From NCBI RefSeq assembly GCF_000384215.1, contig NZ_KB913032.1, positions 4,357,665-4,421,664 on the forward strand: a stretch of 64,000 nucleotides of DNA. Reading direction: 5' to 3'. The stretch comes from Amycolatopsis alba DSM 44262 (GTDB lineage: Bacteria > Actinomycetota > Actinomycetes > Mycobacteriales > Pseudonocardiaceae). Made by a program: the position numbers and the translations under genes. Under the pieces are notes generated by a model. The model was not told where the DNA came from. It saw only the letters and a list, made by a program, of their open reading frames with translations, and did no database searches. Shown in pieces: positions 26,052-35,069 of the stretch; within the stretch, counting starts at the first letter, position 1, and each line of letters opens with the position of its first letter.

Positions 26052-27239
26052 TCACTCCATCAGGGTTTCGGAGAGTTCGCGGATCGCGGCGGTCTCGGCG
26101 GTGTGGATGTCGCCGATCATCGTGCCCATCGCGGCGAAGAGGTCACGGGCCTCGACGTCGGTGAACGGCGTTTCGTCGTCGTAGTGCGTGCGCAGTTTCC
26201 ACATCTCCGCGCCGGCCTCCGCGGCCGCCTCCTGGCCGGCGTCGCCTTCGCGGACGCCCGCCGAGACCGCGCTGACCAGCCCGCGCATCCAACCGAACTC
26301 CGCTGCCGACGCCGGGACGGCGGCCTCGGCCAGTTCGGCCCAGCGTTCGGCGATCCCGCGCCACGTCGAGGCCTGTTCGGCCAGTTCGGGGAGTTCGAGC
26401 AGACCGGAGGCCTCGGTGAGCGCGTCGGCGAACAGGCCGCGCAGGTGCCCGCCCTCCATCCCGGCCGGGGTGATGCTCTCCCAGACGGTGAACAGCGCGC
26501 CGACGAGCCCGCGCCGCTCGCCGAACGCGCGCGGCCAGCCCTTGGGGTCGCGTTCGTCGGTCATCGCCTTCGCCCAGCGGCCCCAGGCGGGCAGCGAGAA
26601 CGACTTCGACGGCGCCGAGAGATTCCGCGCGCAGTCCGTCAGCCCGCCGCGCACGGCCGCCCGCCAGTCCGGGACCTCACCGGGCGTGATCGTCGCGAGC
26701 AGGTTCTTGTACGACCCGACCCGGCCGCGCGCGGTGTCGAACGTCTTCCGGTCGACCGTCAGTGGCGCGAGGTTCCGGTCGTCGACGAGCACCCGGCCGT
26801 CCTCTTCGCCGTACGCGACGACGAAATGGCCGCCGCCACCGGAGAGCTCCGGCGGCAGCTGCCAGTAGCCGAGCGACTCGCGGTCGGGGAGGACGATCAC
26901 CGGCCGTCCCGCTTCGAGGTCGGCGGTGAGCCGTTTCGCGGCGGCGCGTTTGCCGCCGGTGGTGTGGAGGTCGGCGCCGAGCCCGAGTCTGTCCACAGTG
27001 GACTTCAGCCATTCCTGCGGATACTGCCAGCGCGCACGGAAACCGAACACGATCGTCGACGTCTTCTCGTGCGCGAAGTCCCACAGGATGTAGCCCGCGC
27101 CGATCCCGCCCGACACGGCGAAGATCAGCGCCTCGCCGGGCGCCTGCCCGTCCGGCCCTTCGACACCGTGGTGTGCCAATACGGCGGCCACGGCCGACAC
27201 GTCCGGCTGCAGGCCGCCGCGCAATGCGTACTCGCTCAC
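26052..27239 (-). CDS. BtrH N-terminal domain/DUF4872 protein
   Basis: 395 aa from GTG 27239. The N-terminal ~220 residues resemble the BtrH acyltransferase domain of butirosin synthesis and papain-like folds: GGIGAGYILWDF, GFRARWQYPQEW, RPVIVLPD and GGGGHFVVAYGEEDGRVLVDDRN with a probable catalytic His. The C-terminal half is all-helical DUF4872. No antibiotic genes surround it. With the thioesterase next door it may handle an acyl carrier or thioester substrate; that is inference. A GTCCA-N4-GGAC motif lies at 26991. Confidence 0.75.
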   Translation of the reverse strand: MSEYALRGGLQPDVSAVAAVLAHHGVEGPDGQAPGEALIFAVSGGIGAGYILWDFAHEKTSTIVFGFRARWQYPQEWLKSTVDRLGLGADLHTTGGKRAAAKRLTADLEAGRPVIVLPDRESLGYWQLPPELSGGGGHFVVAYGEEDGRVLVDDRNLAPLTVDRKTFDTARGRVGSYKNLLATITPGEVPDWRAAVRGGLTDCARNLSAPSKSFSLPAWGRWAKAMTDERDPKGWPRAFGERRGLVGALFTVWESITPAGMEGGHLRGLFADALTEASGLLELPELAEQASTWRGIAERWAELAEAAVPASAAEFGWMRGLVSAVSAGVREGDAGQEAAAEAGAEMWKLRTHYDDETPFTDVEARDLFAAMGTMIGDIHTAETAAIRELSETLME

Positions 27240-27280
27240 CCCGCCATCATGCCCGCGGGCGGCGGGGTGAGCGAGCGCCG

Positions 27281-28153
27281 TCAGAGTTTTTCCGCGACCG
27301 GGATGACGTCCGCGCCGATCCTCTCGACGAGGTCGAGGTCGGGGAGCCCCGGAATGGACCCGATCGCGACGTCGACGCCGAGTTCGGCCAGCTTGCCGAG
27401 AGCGTCGTTCAGCTCGCCGGTCTTCTCGCCCTTCGGCCCGATGTCGAGGGGGTGATAGACGGTCTTGGTGATCTCGGCGTAGTCGCGGCCTTCGTTCTCG
27501 CAGTGCTGCTTGAGCACGTCGAGTTTGCGTACGAGTTCCGGTCCGTTGAACAGATTGCACATGTCGCCGTATTTCGCGACGAACCGCAGCGTCTTCTTTT
27601 CGCCGCCGCCCCCGATCATGATCGGCGGATGCGGCTTCGACAGCGCCTGCGGCACGTTCATCAGCCTGTCGGCCTGATAGTGCTTGCCCTGGAAGGGACC
27701 GTCGTCGTCACTCCACATCTGCCGGATGTACCGAAGCGTCTCTTCAAGCCGCTCGAACCGTTCCGCTGTCGACGGGAAGGGGAAGCCGAGCCCGCGTGAT
27801 TCCTCCTCGTTCCAGCCCGCGCCGATACCGAGAATGGCGCGGCCGCCGGAAAGGACGTCGAGGGTCGTGATGGCCTTCGCCAGCAGGCCGGGCTCGCGAT
27901 AGTGCACACCGGTGACGACGGTGAGCAGTTTCGCGCGTTCGGTGTGCGCGGCGAGGAAACCGAGCGCGGTGTACGCCTCGATCATGTCGTTCTCGGGCGG
28001 GCCGACGACCGAGATCTGGAAGAAGTGGTCCATCAGGGCGATGGAGTCGAAGCCTGCTTCGTCGGCCTTCCTGGCGACGGCCGCCAGATCGGCGCCCAGC
28101 GCGCTCGCACCCTTCGGCCAGGTGAGGTCCGGGATCTGCAAACCGAGTTTCAT
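27281..28153 (-). CDS. LLM class F420-dependent oxidoreductase
   Basis: 290 aa. A luciferase-like (beta/alpha)8 barrel opens MKLGLQIPDLTW and holds FDSIALMDHFFQ, the VVTGVHYREPGLLAKAITTLDVLSGGRAILGIGAGW core and HPPIMIGGGGEKKTL. This is the layout of TIGR03560-type F420-dependent members abundant in actinomycetes. It would use reduced F420 or FMN on an unknown substrate. The start ATG is clear and the gene stands alone. Confidence 0.86.
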   Translation of the reverse strand: MKLGLQIPDLTWPKGASALGADLAAVARKADEAGFDSIALMDHFFQISVVGPPENDMIEAYTALGFLAAHTERAKLLTVVTGVHYREPGLLAKAITTLDVLSGGRAILGIGAGWNEEESRGLGFPFPSTAERFERLEETLRYIRQMWSDDDGPFQGKHYQADRLMNVPQALSKPHPPIMIGGGGEKKTLRFVAKYGDMCNLFNGPELVRKLDVLKQHCENEGRDYAEITKTVYHPLDIGPKGEKTGELNDALGKLAELGVDVAIGSIPGLPDLDLVERIGADVIPVAEKL

Positions 28154-28192
28154 GTCATCGACGGTATACCCGGAGTTACTCCACGTGAGTGC

Positions 28193-29161
28193 TCAGAAAT
28201 CCCTGATCAAGGAAACCCTGCCACGCAAGGGATCCGTCACGTACACCGTTCTGGTGCGCTGGTCGATCGCGACCGCGCCTGGGTTCACGCCCAGTGACAG
28301 GTCGCCGGTGAGCAGGCTTGTCACGCCGTCGATCCTGGCGACCCCGTTGGGGCCTCCGTTGGTGTAGGCGGTGTTCGATCCTTCGTGGACCGCGACCGCC
28401 GACGATTCCGAGCGCAGCAGCACGGTCGCCTTCTCCTTGCGCGCGCCGCCGTCCACAACGGACAGGTGGTGGATCGCCGAATTCGCGACGAACACCGTCC
28501 CGGACGCGCGGTGCACGGCGACCCCGGTCGGTGACTGTCCGACCGGGATCCCGTCGGCGAACTTCCGCGCACCGATGTCGTAGACCTCCAGCGAGTCCGT
28601 GTCCGGGCTGGTGCAGTACGCGAGCTTGCGTCCGCTGTCGACCGCCACCGACGACAATCCCCGCGTCGGGCCGGGAACCAGGTTCAGCAGGCGGCAGCCG
28701 ACACCGTCGATCACGGCGAGTGTCCCGGTCAGATCGCTGACCGCGTAGACGCGGTTCGCCTGCTCGTCGACGTCGACATCGGACGCTCCCGGACCGGCGG
28801 GCACCACGCTGACGACGTCGTTGGTCAGTCCGTCGAGGACGAGGACGGTCCCGGCGGGCGGGTTGGTGACGTAGACGCGGTTGGTCACGGTGTCCACGGC
28901 CAGCCCGGCGGGTTCGCCGCCGACCGGGATCACCTCGCCGACGGTGCCGCTCCGCGAGTCGAGGACGACGATCGTGCCGGTGGCCGGGTCCGAGATGTAG
29001 GCGAAGCCGGTGACGGAATTCACCGCGACCGCCTCCGGGGCGCCCCCGACCTCGACAAGGAGCACTTCCTCGGCTCTGGCCGCCGGCGCGAAGGCGACCG
29101 CGGAAGCTCCGGCCGCGGCCAGCGTGAGCAGGGCTCGGCGGCTCAGTTCGGGTCCTCGCAC
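28193..29161 (-). CDS. YncE/SMP-30-like beta-propeller protein with Tat-type signal
   Basis: 322 aa from GTG 29161 with GGAG ten bases upstream. The N-terminus SRRALLTLAAAGASAVAFAP carries a twin-arginine motif followed by a hydrophobic stretch and AARA, suggesting Tat export. The mature part consists of about six repeats of the form VAVDxxTxxxYVTxPxxGTVxVLD, the seven-bladed propeller pattern of YncE-type proteins. Binding or scaffold roles are typical; an enzyme activity is not evident. Confidence 0.8.
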   Translation of the reverse strand: MRGPELSRRALLTLAAAGASAVAFAPAARAEEVLLVEVGGAPEAVAVNSVTGFAYISDPATGTIVVLDSRSGTVGEVIPVGGEPAGLAVDTVTNRVYVTNPPAGTVLVLDGLTNDVVSVVPAGPGASDVDVDEQANRVYAVSDLTGTLAVIDGVGCRLLNLVPGPTRGLSSVAVDSGRKLAYCTSPDTDSLEVYDIGARKFADGIPVGQSPTGVAVHRASGTVFVANSAIHHLSVVDGGARKEKATVLLRSESSAVAVHEGSNTAYTNGGPNGVARIDGVTSLLTGDLSLGVNPGAVAIDQRTRTVYVTDPLRGRVSLIRDF

Positions 29162-29295
29162 GGGCGCCTCCCCATGATCGTTCCGGGGTTCGACGATAAC
29201 CCGCGATCCGGGCGGCCGAAGGAACTTCGCGTCCCCCGATCGCGTTGTTTCTGATGAGTAACCCCCACCCTGGAGAAAGGAAGGAGCAGGACGCC

Positions 29296-30162
29296 GTGCA
29301 CAAACACCAGAACGGGCTGAAAACAGTCGTCCTGCTCGGCGTGCTGTCCGCGCTCATCGTCGCGATCAGCGGGTTCTTCGGCAGGGGAGCGCTGCTCATC
29401 GGCCTGGCGGTGGCGCTCGGCGTCAACGCGTACGCGTATTTCAACTCCGACAAACTGGCCCTGCGGGCCATGCGGGCACGGGCGGTCTCCGAGGCCGAGC
29501 AGCCGGCGATGTACCGGATCGTGCGCGAACTGGCGACCACGGCGCGTCAGCCGATGCCGAGGCTCTACATCAGTCCCACGCAGGCCCCGAACGCCTTCGC
29601 CACCGGTCGCAGCCCCCGGCACGCGGCGGTGTGCTGCACCACCGGCATCCTCGACCTGCTCGACGAGCGCGAGCTGCGGGCGGTGCTCGGGCACGAACTG
29701 TCCCATGTCTACAACCGGGACATCCTCATTTCCTGCGTCGCGGGCGCGCTGGCGAGCGTGATCAGCGTGATCGCCAACATCGCGATGTTCGCGACCGTCT
29801 TCGGCGGCAACGACCGCGAAGACGGCGACAGCCCGCTGGTCGCGCTGCTCCTGGTGCTGATCGGGCCGATCGCGGCCGCGATCGTGAGGCTCGGGGTGAG
29901 CCGGTCGCGGGAGTACCAGGCCGACGCTTCGGGCGCGGAACTCACCGGCGACCCGCTCGGGCTCGCGTCGGCGCTGCGGAAACTCGACCAGGGAACACGC
30001 GCGGCGCCGCTCGTGCCGGAACCGAAACTGGTCTCGCAGTCGCACCTGATGATCGCGAACCCGTTCCGCCCCGGCGAAGGCCTCACGAAGCTCTTCTCGA
30101 CCCACCCGCCCATGGCCGAGCGCATCCGGCGCCTCGAAGAAATGGCCCGCCACCCCTTCTGA
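29296..30162 (+). CDS. htpX: Membrane zinc metalloprotease HtpX
   Basis: 288 aa from GTG 29296, preceded by GGAAAGGAAGGAG and matching the N-terminus of mycobacterial HtpX (KxNxLKT...LSALIVAI). Two N-terminal membrane helices, zinc site HELSH in [12 protein letters not shown], a second hydrophobic pair and the third ligand Glu in [10 protein letters not shown], then [10 protein letters not shown] at the C-terminus. HtpX degrades misfolded membrane proteins. The longer frame from 29245 has no ribosome site. Confidence 0.92.
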   Translation: MHKHQNGLKTVVLLGVLSALIVAISGFFGRGALLIGLAVALGVNAYAYFNSDKLALRAMRARAVSEAEQPAMYRIVRELATTARQPMPRLYISPTQAPNAFATGRSPRHAAVCCTTGILDLLDERELRAVLGHELSHVYNRDILISCVAGALASVISVIANIAMFATVFGGNDREDGDSPLVALLLVLIGPIAAAIVRLGVSRSREYQADASGAELTGDPLGLASALRKLDQGTRAAPLVPEPKLVSQSHLMIANPFRPGEGLTKLFSTHPPMAERIRRLEEMARHPF

Positions 30163-30176
30163 CCCTCACCCCCGCT

Positions 30177-30364
30177 TCGATGTTCGCGGCCTAATCGCGA
30201 TCTGCCCCCTCCCGCCCCCAGATCGATGTTCGCGGGCTAATCGCGATCTGCCGTCTCCCGCCCCCAGATCGATGTTCGCAGGCTAATCGCGATCTGCCGC
30301 CGAGATCGCGATTAGCCCGCGAACATCGAAGCGCCCCGGATCGCGATTAGCCCGCGAAACTCGA
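30177..30364. repeat. Five-copy intergenic repeat array (three tandem plus two inverted units)
   Basis: The 26-bp unit has the core TTCGCGGGCTAATCGCGATC. Direct copies begin at 30177, 30223 and 30269, exactly 46 bases apart; inverted copies lie at 30304-30329 and 30339-30364. The third direct and first inverted copies face each other and could form a ~26-bp hairpin. It fills most of the gap between htpX and the next gene. The same unit recurs at 48639 and 62302-62363. Spacers differ and are GC-rich; no cas genes are present. Confidence 0.9.
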
Positions 30365-30418
30365 AGTCCCACGTCGTGGGAGCGGGAATCGAGGGGTGAG
30401 CAGGGGAGTTCCCCGTGC

Positions 30419-31489
30419 ATGGGTTCCGCACAGCAGTTGCACCTCGGGGTCGCGCTCGACGGGGCCGGGCAGCATCCGGCCGCCTGGCGGGTGTCCGGCG
30501 TCCGCCCGGCCGCGTTGTTCACCGCCGCCCACTACCTAGCCCACGCGAAGCTCGCCGAAGCGGCTTCGCTCGACTTCGTCACTCTCGACGACACCCTCAC
30601 GCTCCAGCCGGGCGGCGAGGAGGTCGTCCGCGGAAGGCTCGACGCGCTGCTGACCTTCGCCGCGATAGCCCCCGTGACCAGCGGGATCGGCCTCGTCCCG
30701 ACGGTCACCACCACCCACACCGAGCCGTTCCACATCTCGACGGCCGTCGCTTCGCTCGACTTCGCGAGCCGCGGCCGCGCAGGCGTCCTCGCGGTGCCTT
30801 CGCGCACCGAAGCCGAGGTCGCGCACTTCGGCAGGCGCACGCTGCCGTCCGAGGTGGACGCCGAAGCGGAGAACGCCGAGGTCGTCGACGTCATCGCGCG
30901 CCTCTGGGACAGCTGGGAGGACGGCGCGATCATCCGCGACGAGCCCACCGGCCGCTTCATCGACCGCGAGAAACTCCACTACGTCGACTTCGAAGGTCGC
31001 TTCTTCAGCATCAAGGGACCTTCGATCACGCCGCGCCCGCCGCAGGGGCATCCCGTCACCGCGGTCTACGGCGACTCGCCGTACGCGCACGGCGCCGACG
31101 TCGTCTTGATCGACGAGATCCGCGGCGCTCGCGAGCGATTCCCGGATGCCAAACTCCTCGCCGGCCTGTCGATCGTGCTCGCCGAGACCGAGCAGGCAGC
31201 CATCGATCGCCGTCGCGCACTAGAGGCCTACGCGCCCTTCGCGCCAGGCCTGAGTTTCACCGGCACTCCCGCAGACCTCGCCGCCGAGTTACCCCGCATC
31301 GCGGCGTCGGGCGGCCTCGACGGCTTCCACCTCCGCCCCGCCGTCCTGCCTGACGACCTGGCGCTCTTCACTGCCGAGACCGTCCCCGCGCTCCAGGTCG
31401 CGGGCGTGTTCCGGCAGGCCTACACCGGCACCACCCTGCGCGACCATCTCGGCCTCGGGATCGCCGCCAACCAGTACGCGGAGGCGTGA
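30419..31489 (+). CDS. LLM class flavin-dependent oxidoreductase
   Basis: 356 aa. Luciferase-like barrel: LHLGVALDGAGQHPAAWR at the N-terminus, FVTLDDTL, TTTHTEPFHISTAVASLDFASRGRAG, and VIARLWDSWEDGAIIRD as in NtaA-like members. Start ATG at 30419. It is followed three bases later by a second luciferase-like gene, forming a pair typical of sulfur- or nitrogen-compound scavenging sets. A TTA leucine codon at 31289-31291 is one of only two seen in this window and could make expression depend on the rare leucyl tRNA (bldA) if that system operates here. Confidence 0.85.
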   Translation: MGSAQQLHLGVALDGAGQHPAAWRVSGVRPAALFTAAHYLAHAKLAEAASLDFVTLDDTLTLQPGGEEVVRGRLDALLTFAAIAPVTSGIGLVPTVTTTHTEPFHISTAVASLDFASRGRAGVLAVPSRTEAEVAHFGRRTLPSEVDAEAENAEVVDVIARLWDSWEDGAIIRDEPTGRFIDREKLHYVDFEGRFFSIKGPSITPRPPQGHPVTAVYGDSPYAHGADVVLIDEIRGARERFPDAKLLAGLSIVLAETEQAAIDRRRALEAYAPFAPGLSFTGTPADLAAELPRIAASGGLDGFHLRPAVLPDDLALFTAETVPALQVAGVFRQAYTGTTLRDHLGLGIAANQYAEA

Positions 31490-31492
31490 CAG

Positions 31493-32809
31493 ATGCCCAA
31501 ACAGGTCAAACTCGCCGCACACTTCCCCGGCGTCAACAACACGACCGTGTGGAGCGACCCGCGTTCGGGTAGTCAAATCGACTTTTCGTCCTTCGAACAT
31601 CTCGCACGCACGGCCGAGCGGGGCAAATTCGACTTCCTGTTCCTCGCCGAGGGCCTCCGCCTGCGCGAGCACGCGGGCAAGATCCTCGACTCCGACGTCG
31701 TCGGCAGGCCGAACACCACCACCGTGCTGGCCGCGCTCTCCGCGGTCACCAGCAGGCTCGGCCTCGCGGGCACGCTGTCGTCGACCTTCAACGAGCCGTA
31801 CGAGGTCGCGCGGCAGGTCGCGAGCATCGACCACCTCTCCGGCGGCCGCGCCGCGTGGAACGTCGTCACCTCACCGGACGCGTGGACCGGGCAGAACTTC
31901 CGGCGAGGCGGCTTCCTGAAACGCGAGGACCGCTACCGCCGTGCCGAGGAGTTCCTCGCCACCGTGCGTGAACTCTGGGACAGCTGGGCACCCGACGCGG
32001 TGGTGGGAGACAAGGAGAACGGCGTCTTCGCCCGCGGCATCGACCGCTTCGCCCACAGCGGGCCGCAGTTCGACATCCGCGGCGAATTCACCGTCCCGAG
32101 GACACCGCAGGGACAGCCGATCGTCATCCAGGCCGGGGATTCCGACGAGGGCAGGGAATTCGCCGCCAAGACCGCCGACGTCATCTTCAGCCGCCACGGT
32201 TCGCTGGAAAGCGGCAAAGAGTTCTTCGCCGACGTCAAACGCAGGCTTCCCGCGTACGGCCGCGAGCCCGGCGAGCTGCTGATCATGCCCGCCGCGACCT
32301 TCGTCCTCGGCGAAACCGAGGAGGACGCGCACGAGTACGCCCGCGAGATCCGCTACCAGCAGGTGCGCCCGGCGACCGCGATCCAGTTCCTCGAACAGGT
32401 CTGGAGCCGCGACCTCTCCGCTTACGACGCCGACGGCCCGCTGCCCGAGGTCGACCCGGATCCCGACGCCGAACCGCTGACCTGGGGCCGTGTCCGGCAC
32501 GAGAAGGATCCGCTGGCCGTGGCCGCGAAATGGCGTTCGATCGCGGAGGAGAAGAAACTCTCGATCCGCGAACTCGTCATCGAGGTGACCGCGCGCCAGC
32601 AGTTCGTCGGCACCGCCCGCCAGGTCGCGGAATCGATCGACGAGTACGTCCAGGGCGACGCCGCCGACGGATTCGTGCTGGTGCCGCACCTGACCCCTGG
32701 CGGGCTCGACGCTTTCGTCGACGACGTCGTCCCGCACCTGCAGGAACGGGGCGTCTTCCGGACCGACTACACCGGAGACACCCTGCGGGAGCATCTGTTC
32801 AGCCGGTAG
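31493..32809 (+). CDS. NtaA/DmoA family FMN-dependent monooxygenase
   Basis: 438 aa, the usual length for nitrilotriacetate/dimethylsulfide monooxygenase-type enzymes. Features: [64 protein letters not shown] and [21 protein letters not shown]. It needs reduced FMN from a partner reductase, which is not in this window. It starts 3 bases after the previous luciferase-like gene and its last 11 bases overlap the convergent rmlA. Confidence 0.88.
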   Translation: MPKQVKLAAHFPGVNNTTVWSDPRSGSQIDFSSFEHLARTAERGKFDFLFLAEGLRLREHAGKILDSDVVGRPNTTTVLAALSAVTSRLGLAGTLSSTFNEPYEVARQVASIDHLSGGRAAWNVVTSPDAWTGQNFRRGGFLKREDRYRRAEEFLATVRELWDSWAPDAVVGDKENGVFARGIDRFAHSGPQFDIRGEFTVPRTPQGQPIVIQAGDSDEGREFAAKTADVIFSRHGSLESGKEFFADVKRRLPAYGREPGELLIMPAATFVLGETEEDAHEYAREIRYQQVRPATAIQFLEQVWSRDLSAYDADGPLPEVDPDPDAEPLTWGRVRHEKDPLAVAAKWRSIAEEKKLSIRELVIEVTARQQFVGTARQVAESIDEYVQGDAADGFVLVPHLTPGGLDAFVDDVVPHLQERGVFRTDYTGDTLREHLFSR

Positions 32810-33680
32810 CGCCCTGGGTCTTCGCGACGTTCATCAGATATTCGCCGTAGCCGGACTTCGCCAGCTTCGCGCCGAGCGCGAAGCACTGGTCCGCGTCGAT
32901 GAAGCCCATCCGCAGCGCGACCTCCTCGAGACACGCGATCCGGACGCCCGTCCGGTGTTCGAGGACCTGCACGAACTGGCCCGCTTCCAGCAGCGAGTCA
33001 TGGGTGCCGGTGTCGAGCCAGGCGAACCCGCGGCCGAGATCGATCAGGGTCGCGCGGTCCTGCCGCAGGTAGGTGAGGTTGACGTCCGTGATCTCGAGTT
33101 CGCCACGCGGCGAGGGCTTGAGGGCACGGGCGATCTCGACGACCTCGTTGTCGTAGAAGTACAGGCCGGTGATGGCCTTGTTCGACTTCGGCCTCTCGGG
33201 TTTCTCCTCGATGGAGAGGAGCTTGCCGTCGGCGTCGATCTCGCCGACGCCGTAGCGCTGCGGGTCCTTGACCGGGTAGCCGAACAGCACACAGCCGTCG
33301 AGCGTGGTCGCGGCGGCCTGCAACCTGCTGGAGAACCCCTGGCCGTAGAAGATGTTGTCGCCGAGCACGAGCGCGACGTCGTCATCGCCGATGAAGTCCG
33401 CGCCGATGACGAACGCCTCGGCCAGCCCGTTGGGGGCGGCCTGTTCGGCGTAGCTGAAGCTGAGCCCGAACTGGCTGCCGTCGCCGAGCAGCCGCCGGAA
33501 ATGCGGCAGGTCGACGGGGGTCGAGATGATCAGGATCTCGCGGATCCCGGCGAACATCAGCACCGAGATCGGGTAGTAGATCATCGGTTTGTCGTAAACC
33601 GGAAGCAGCTGCTTCGAGATCGCCTGGGTGATGGGATGCAAACGCGTCCCGCTGCCCCCCGCCAGCACGATGCCCTTCAT
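32799..33680 (-). CDS. rmlA: Glucose-1-phosphate thymidylyltransferase RmlA
   Basis: 293 aa, full length. Signature [16 protein letters not shown] at residue 3, [24 protein letters not shown] with the metal Asp, [21 protein letters not shown], and [10 protein letters not shown]. It makes dTDP-glucose from dTTP and glucose-1-phosphate, the first step to dTDP-rhamnose and other dTDP deoxy sugars. It stands alone here; rmlB and rmlD must be elsewhere. It may feed the rmlC-like gene at 14057. Confidence 0.95.
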   Translation of the reverse strand: MKGIVLAGGSGTRLHPITQAISKQLLPVYDKPMIYYPISVLMFAGIREILIISTPVDLPHFRRLLGDGSQFGLSFSYAEQAAPNGLAEAFVIGADFIGDDDVALVLGDNIFYGQGFSSRLQAAATTLDGCVLFGYPVKDPQRYGVGEIDADGKLLSIEEKPERPKSNKAITGLYFYDNEVVEIARALKPSPRGELEITDVNLTYLRQDRATLIDLGRGFAWLDTGTHDSLLEAGQFVQVLEHRTGVRIACLEEVALRMGFIDADQCFALGAKLAKSGYGEYLMNVAKTQGATG

Positions 33681-33733
33681 CCGCAGCCCCCGCTCCGTAG
33701 CCGTTCCCTCGACTACTCACACTACCGGGTGGA

Positions 33734-34882
33734 TCAGAACGCCGGCCCTTTCGCGAAGTACGCCTTGCAGCCCAGGTTGTACTCGGTGGAGATCTGCAGC
33801 ACGTTCTTGCCGCCGTCGACGGGCAGCAGCGTCGAGCTGTAGTTGGGGCAGAAGTTGTTGTGGATGCCGACGATGTGCACCGGAGCGGGCAGTTCGTACC
33901 AGTTCCCGGCGCCGAAGTTGTCGTTGGCGAGCAGGACCTGGCCGTTCTTGTCCTGCGGGACACCGGCGGCGTCGGTGTAGATCTGCCCGACCATCACCAG
34001 CCGCACCCCGTTCGGGCCGCCGGGGAACAGCGTGATCGTCTGGGCGTGCTGGAAGTAGTTGCCGCTGGCGGTGGTGACGCGCGTGCCGGGATCGAGAGGA
34101 TCGCCCCAGTTGGCGCCGTCTGAGGAGATCTTGAAGTACGGGTCGCAGTAGCGGTCGCCGTAGTTGCAGATCTCGTAGGCCAGGTAGTACCGGCCGTCGG
34201 GCAGGCGGCGGATGATCGGCATCCCCGGCCGCACCCGGTGGGGCGGGATGGCCATGGTGCGCTGTTTGGTGCCCCAGTTCACCCCGTCGGTGGAGGCGAC
34301 CCGGTTCATCACCTGCGCGAACTGCGGCGCCTCGGTCTCGTCGGCGTAGTGCAGCCACAGCGTGCCGCCCGCGTCGGTGACGAACTCCGGCTCCCAGATG
34401 CCGTCGTGGTTGTGCGAACGGGCGGCCTCGGACAGGAAGGACCAGGTGCGGCCGGCGTCGCGGCTGTACCAGATCTTGATGCCGATCCGCCGCTGCGGAC
34501 CGGCGTCCTGGCGGTAGCTCGCGGCCCACAGCAGGGTGCCCGCGCGAAGCCTGCCGACCCGCTGCGGCAGCTCGTACAGCGTCCCGCAGCACATGCCGTA
34601 GCGGCCGTCACGGTCGCGGACCTCGCCGATCTTGTGGAAGGTCTCGCCCTCGTCGGTGCTTTCCATGATCGGGGTGAACTTGCCGCTCGCGTCTTCGCTG
34701 GTCAGCGACGCGATGATGCGGCCCTTCCCGATCGCGGAATGCTCCAAACGGATGAGCCGGGCGTACGAGCCGTAGCCGGGCACGAGCTGTTGTCGCTCCG
34801 CGGCCTGCGCGGAGGTGAACAGGGACGCGATCACGGTGAGTGACAGCGCGAGTGCGAGTGCGGAGCTGAAACGGCGCTTCAT
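33734..34882 (-). CDS. Secreted Asp-box (sialidase-fold) glycoside hydrolase-like protein
   Basis: 382 aa from ATG 34882 with GAGGAAGG upstream. The signal peptide ends near residue 27 (TSAQAAE). Four Asp-box turns of the form SxDxGxxW/F are seen (STDEGETF, SRDAGRTW, STDGVNW, SSDGANW), the mark of a BNR/sialidase six-bladed propeller. Several Cys (GMCCGT, EICNYGDRYCDPYF, NFCPNY, LGCKAYF) suggest disulfides outside the cell. The FRIP motif and arginine triad of true sialidases are not obvious, so the activity stays open. It lies just upstream of rmlA on the same strand. Confidence 0.78.
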   Translation of the reverse strand: MKRRFSSALALALSLTVIASLFTSAQAAERQQLVPGYGSYARLIRLEHSAIGKGRIIASLTSEDASGKFTPIMESTDEGETFHKIGEVRDRDGRYGMCCGTLYELPQRVGRLRAGTLLWAASYRQDAGPQRRIGIKIWYSRDAGRTWSFLSEAARSHNHDGIWEPEFVTDAGGTLWLHYADETEAPQFAQVMNRVASTDGVNWGTKQRTMAIPPHRVRPGMPIIRRLPDGRYYLAYEICNYGDRYCDPYFKISSDGANWGDPLDPGTRVTTASGNYFQHAQTITLFPGGPNGVRLVMVGQIYTDAAGVPQDKNGQVLLANDNFGAGNWYELPAPVHIVGIHNNFCPNYSSTLLPVDGGKNVLQISTEYNLGCKAYFAKGPAF

Positions 34883-35039
34883 CGGGACCTTCCTCGAACG
34901 CGGTCGCCGGATTACAACACGGACATTTGTCCATTTCGGACTCCCAGGAAGGCGTTGCGGCAGAAACCCACGCCCGAGTGGCCTGAATCGCCCGGCCGGG
35001 TGGCTCGGTAACGCTGGGCTATCGGTCGACGAAGATCCC

Positions 35040-35069
35040 ATGACTGAACAACTAGGGGGAAGTCCGTGA
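35040..35069 (+). other. Possible 9-codon upstream ORF coupled to the lipoprotein start
   Basis: ATG at 35040 opens MTEQLGGSP and stops at a TGA overlapping the lipoprotein GTG (GTGA). The ribosome site of the lipoprotein (AGGGGGAAG) lies inside it. It could be a translational-coupling leader or chance. Confidence 0.3.

Noticed and set aside
26052..27239. Aminoglycoside biosynthesis cluster suggested by a BtrH_N protein
   Set aside because: No other butirosin or aminoglycoside genes are nearby; the domain is widespread.
30177..30364. CRISPR-like array
   Set aside because: The units are not uniform in orientation, only three are evenly spaced, spacers are short and similar to each other, and there are no cas genes.
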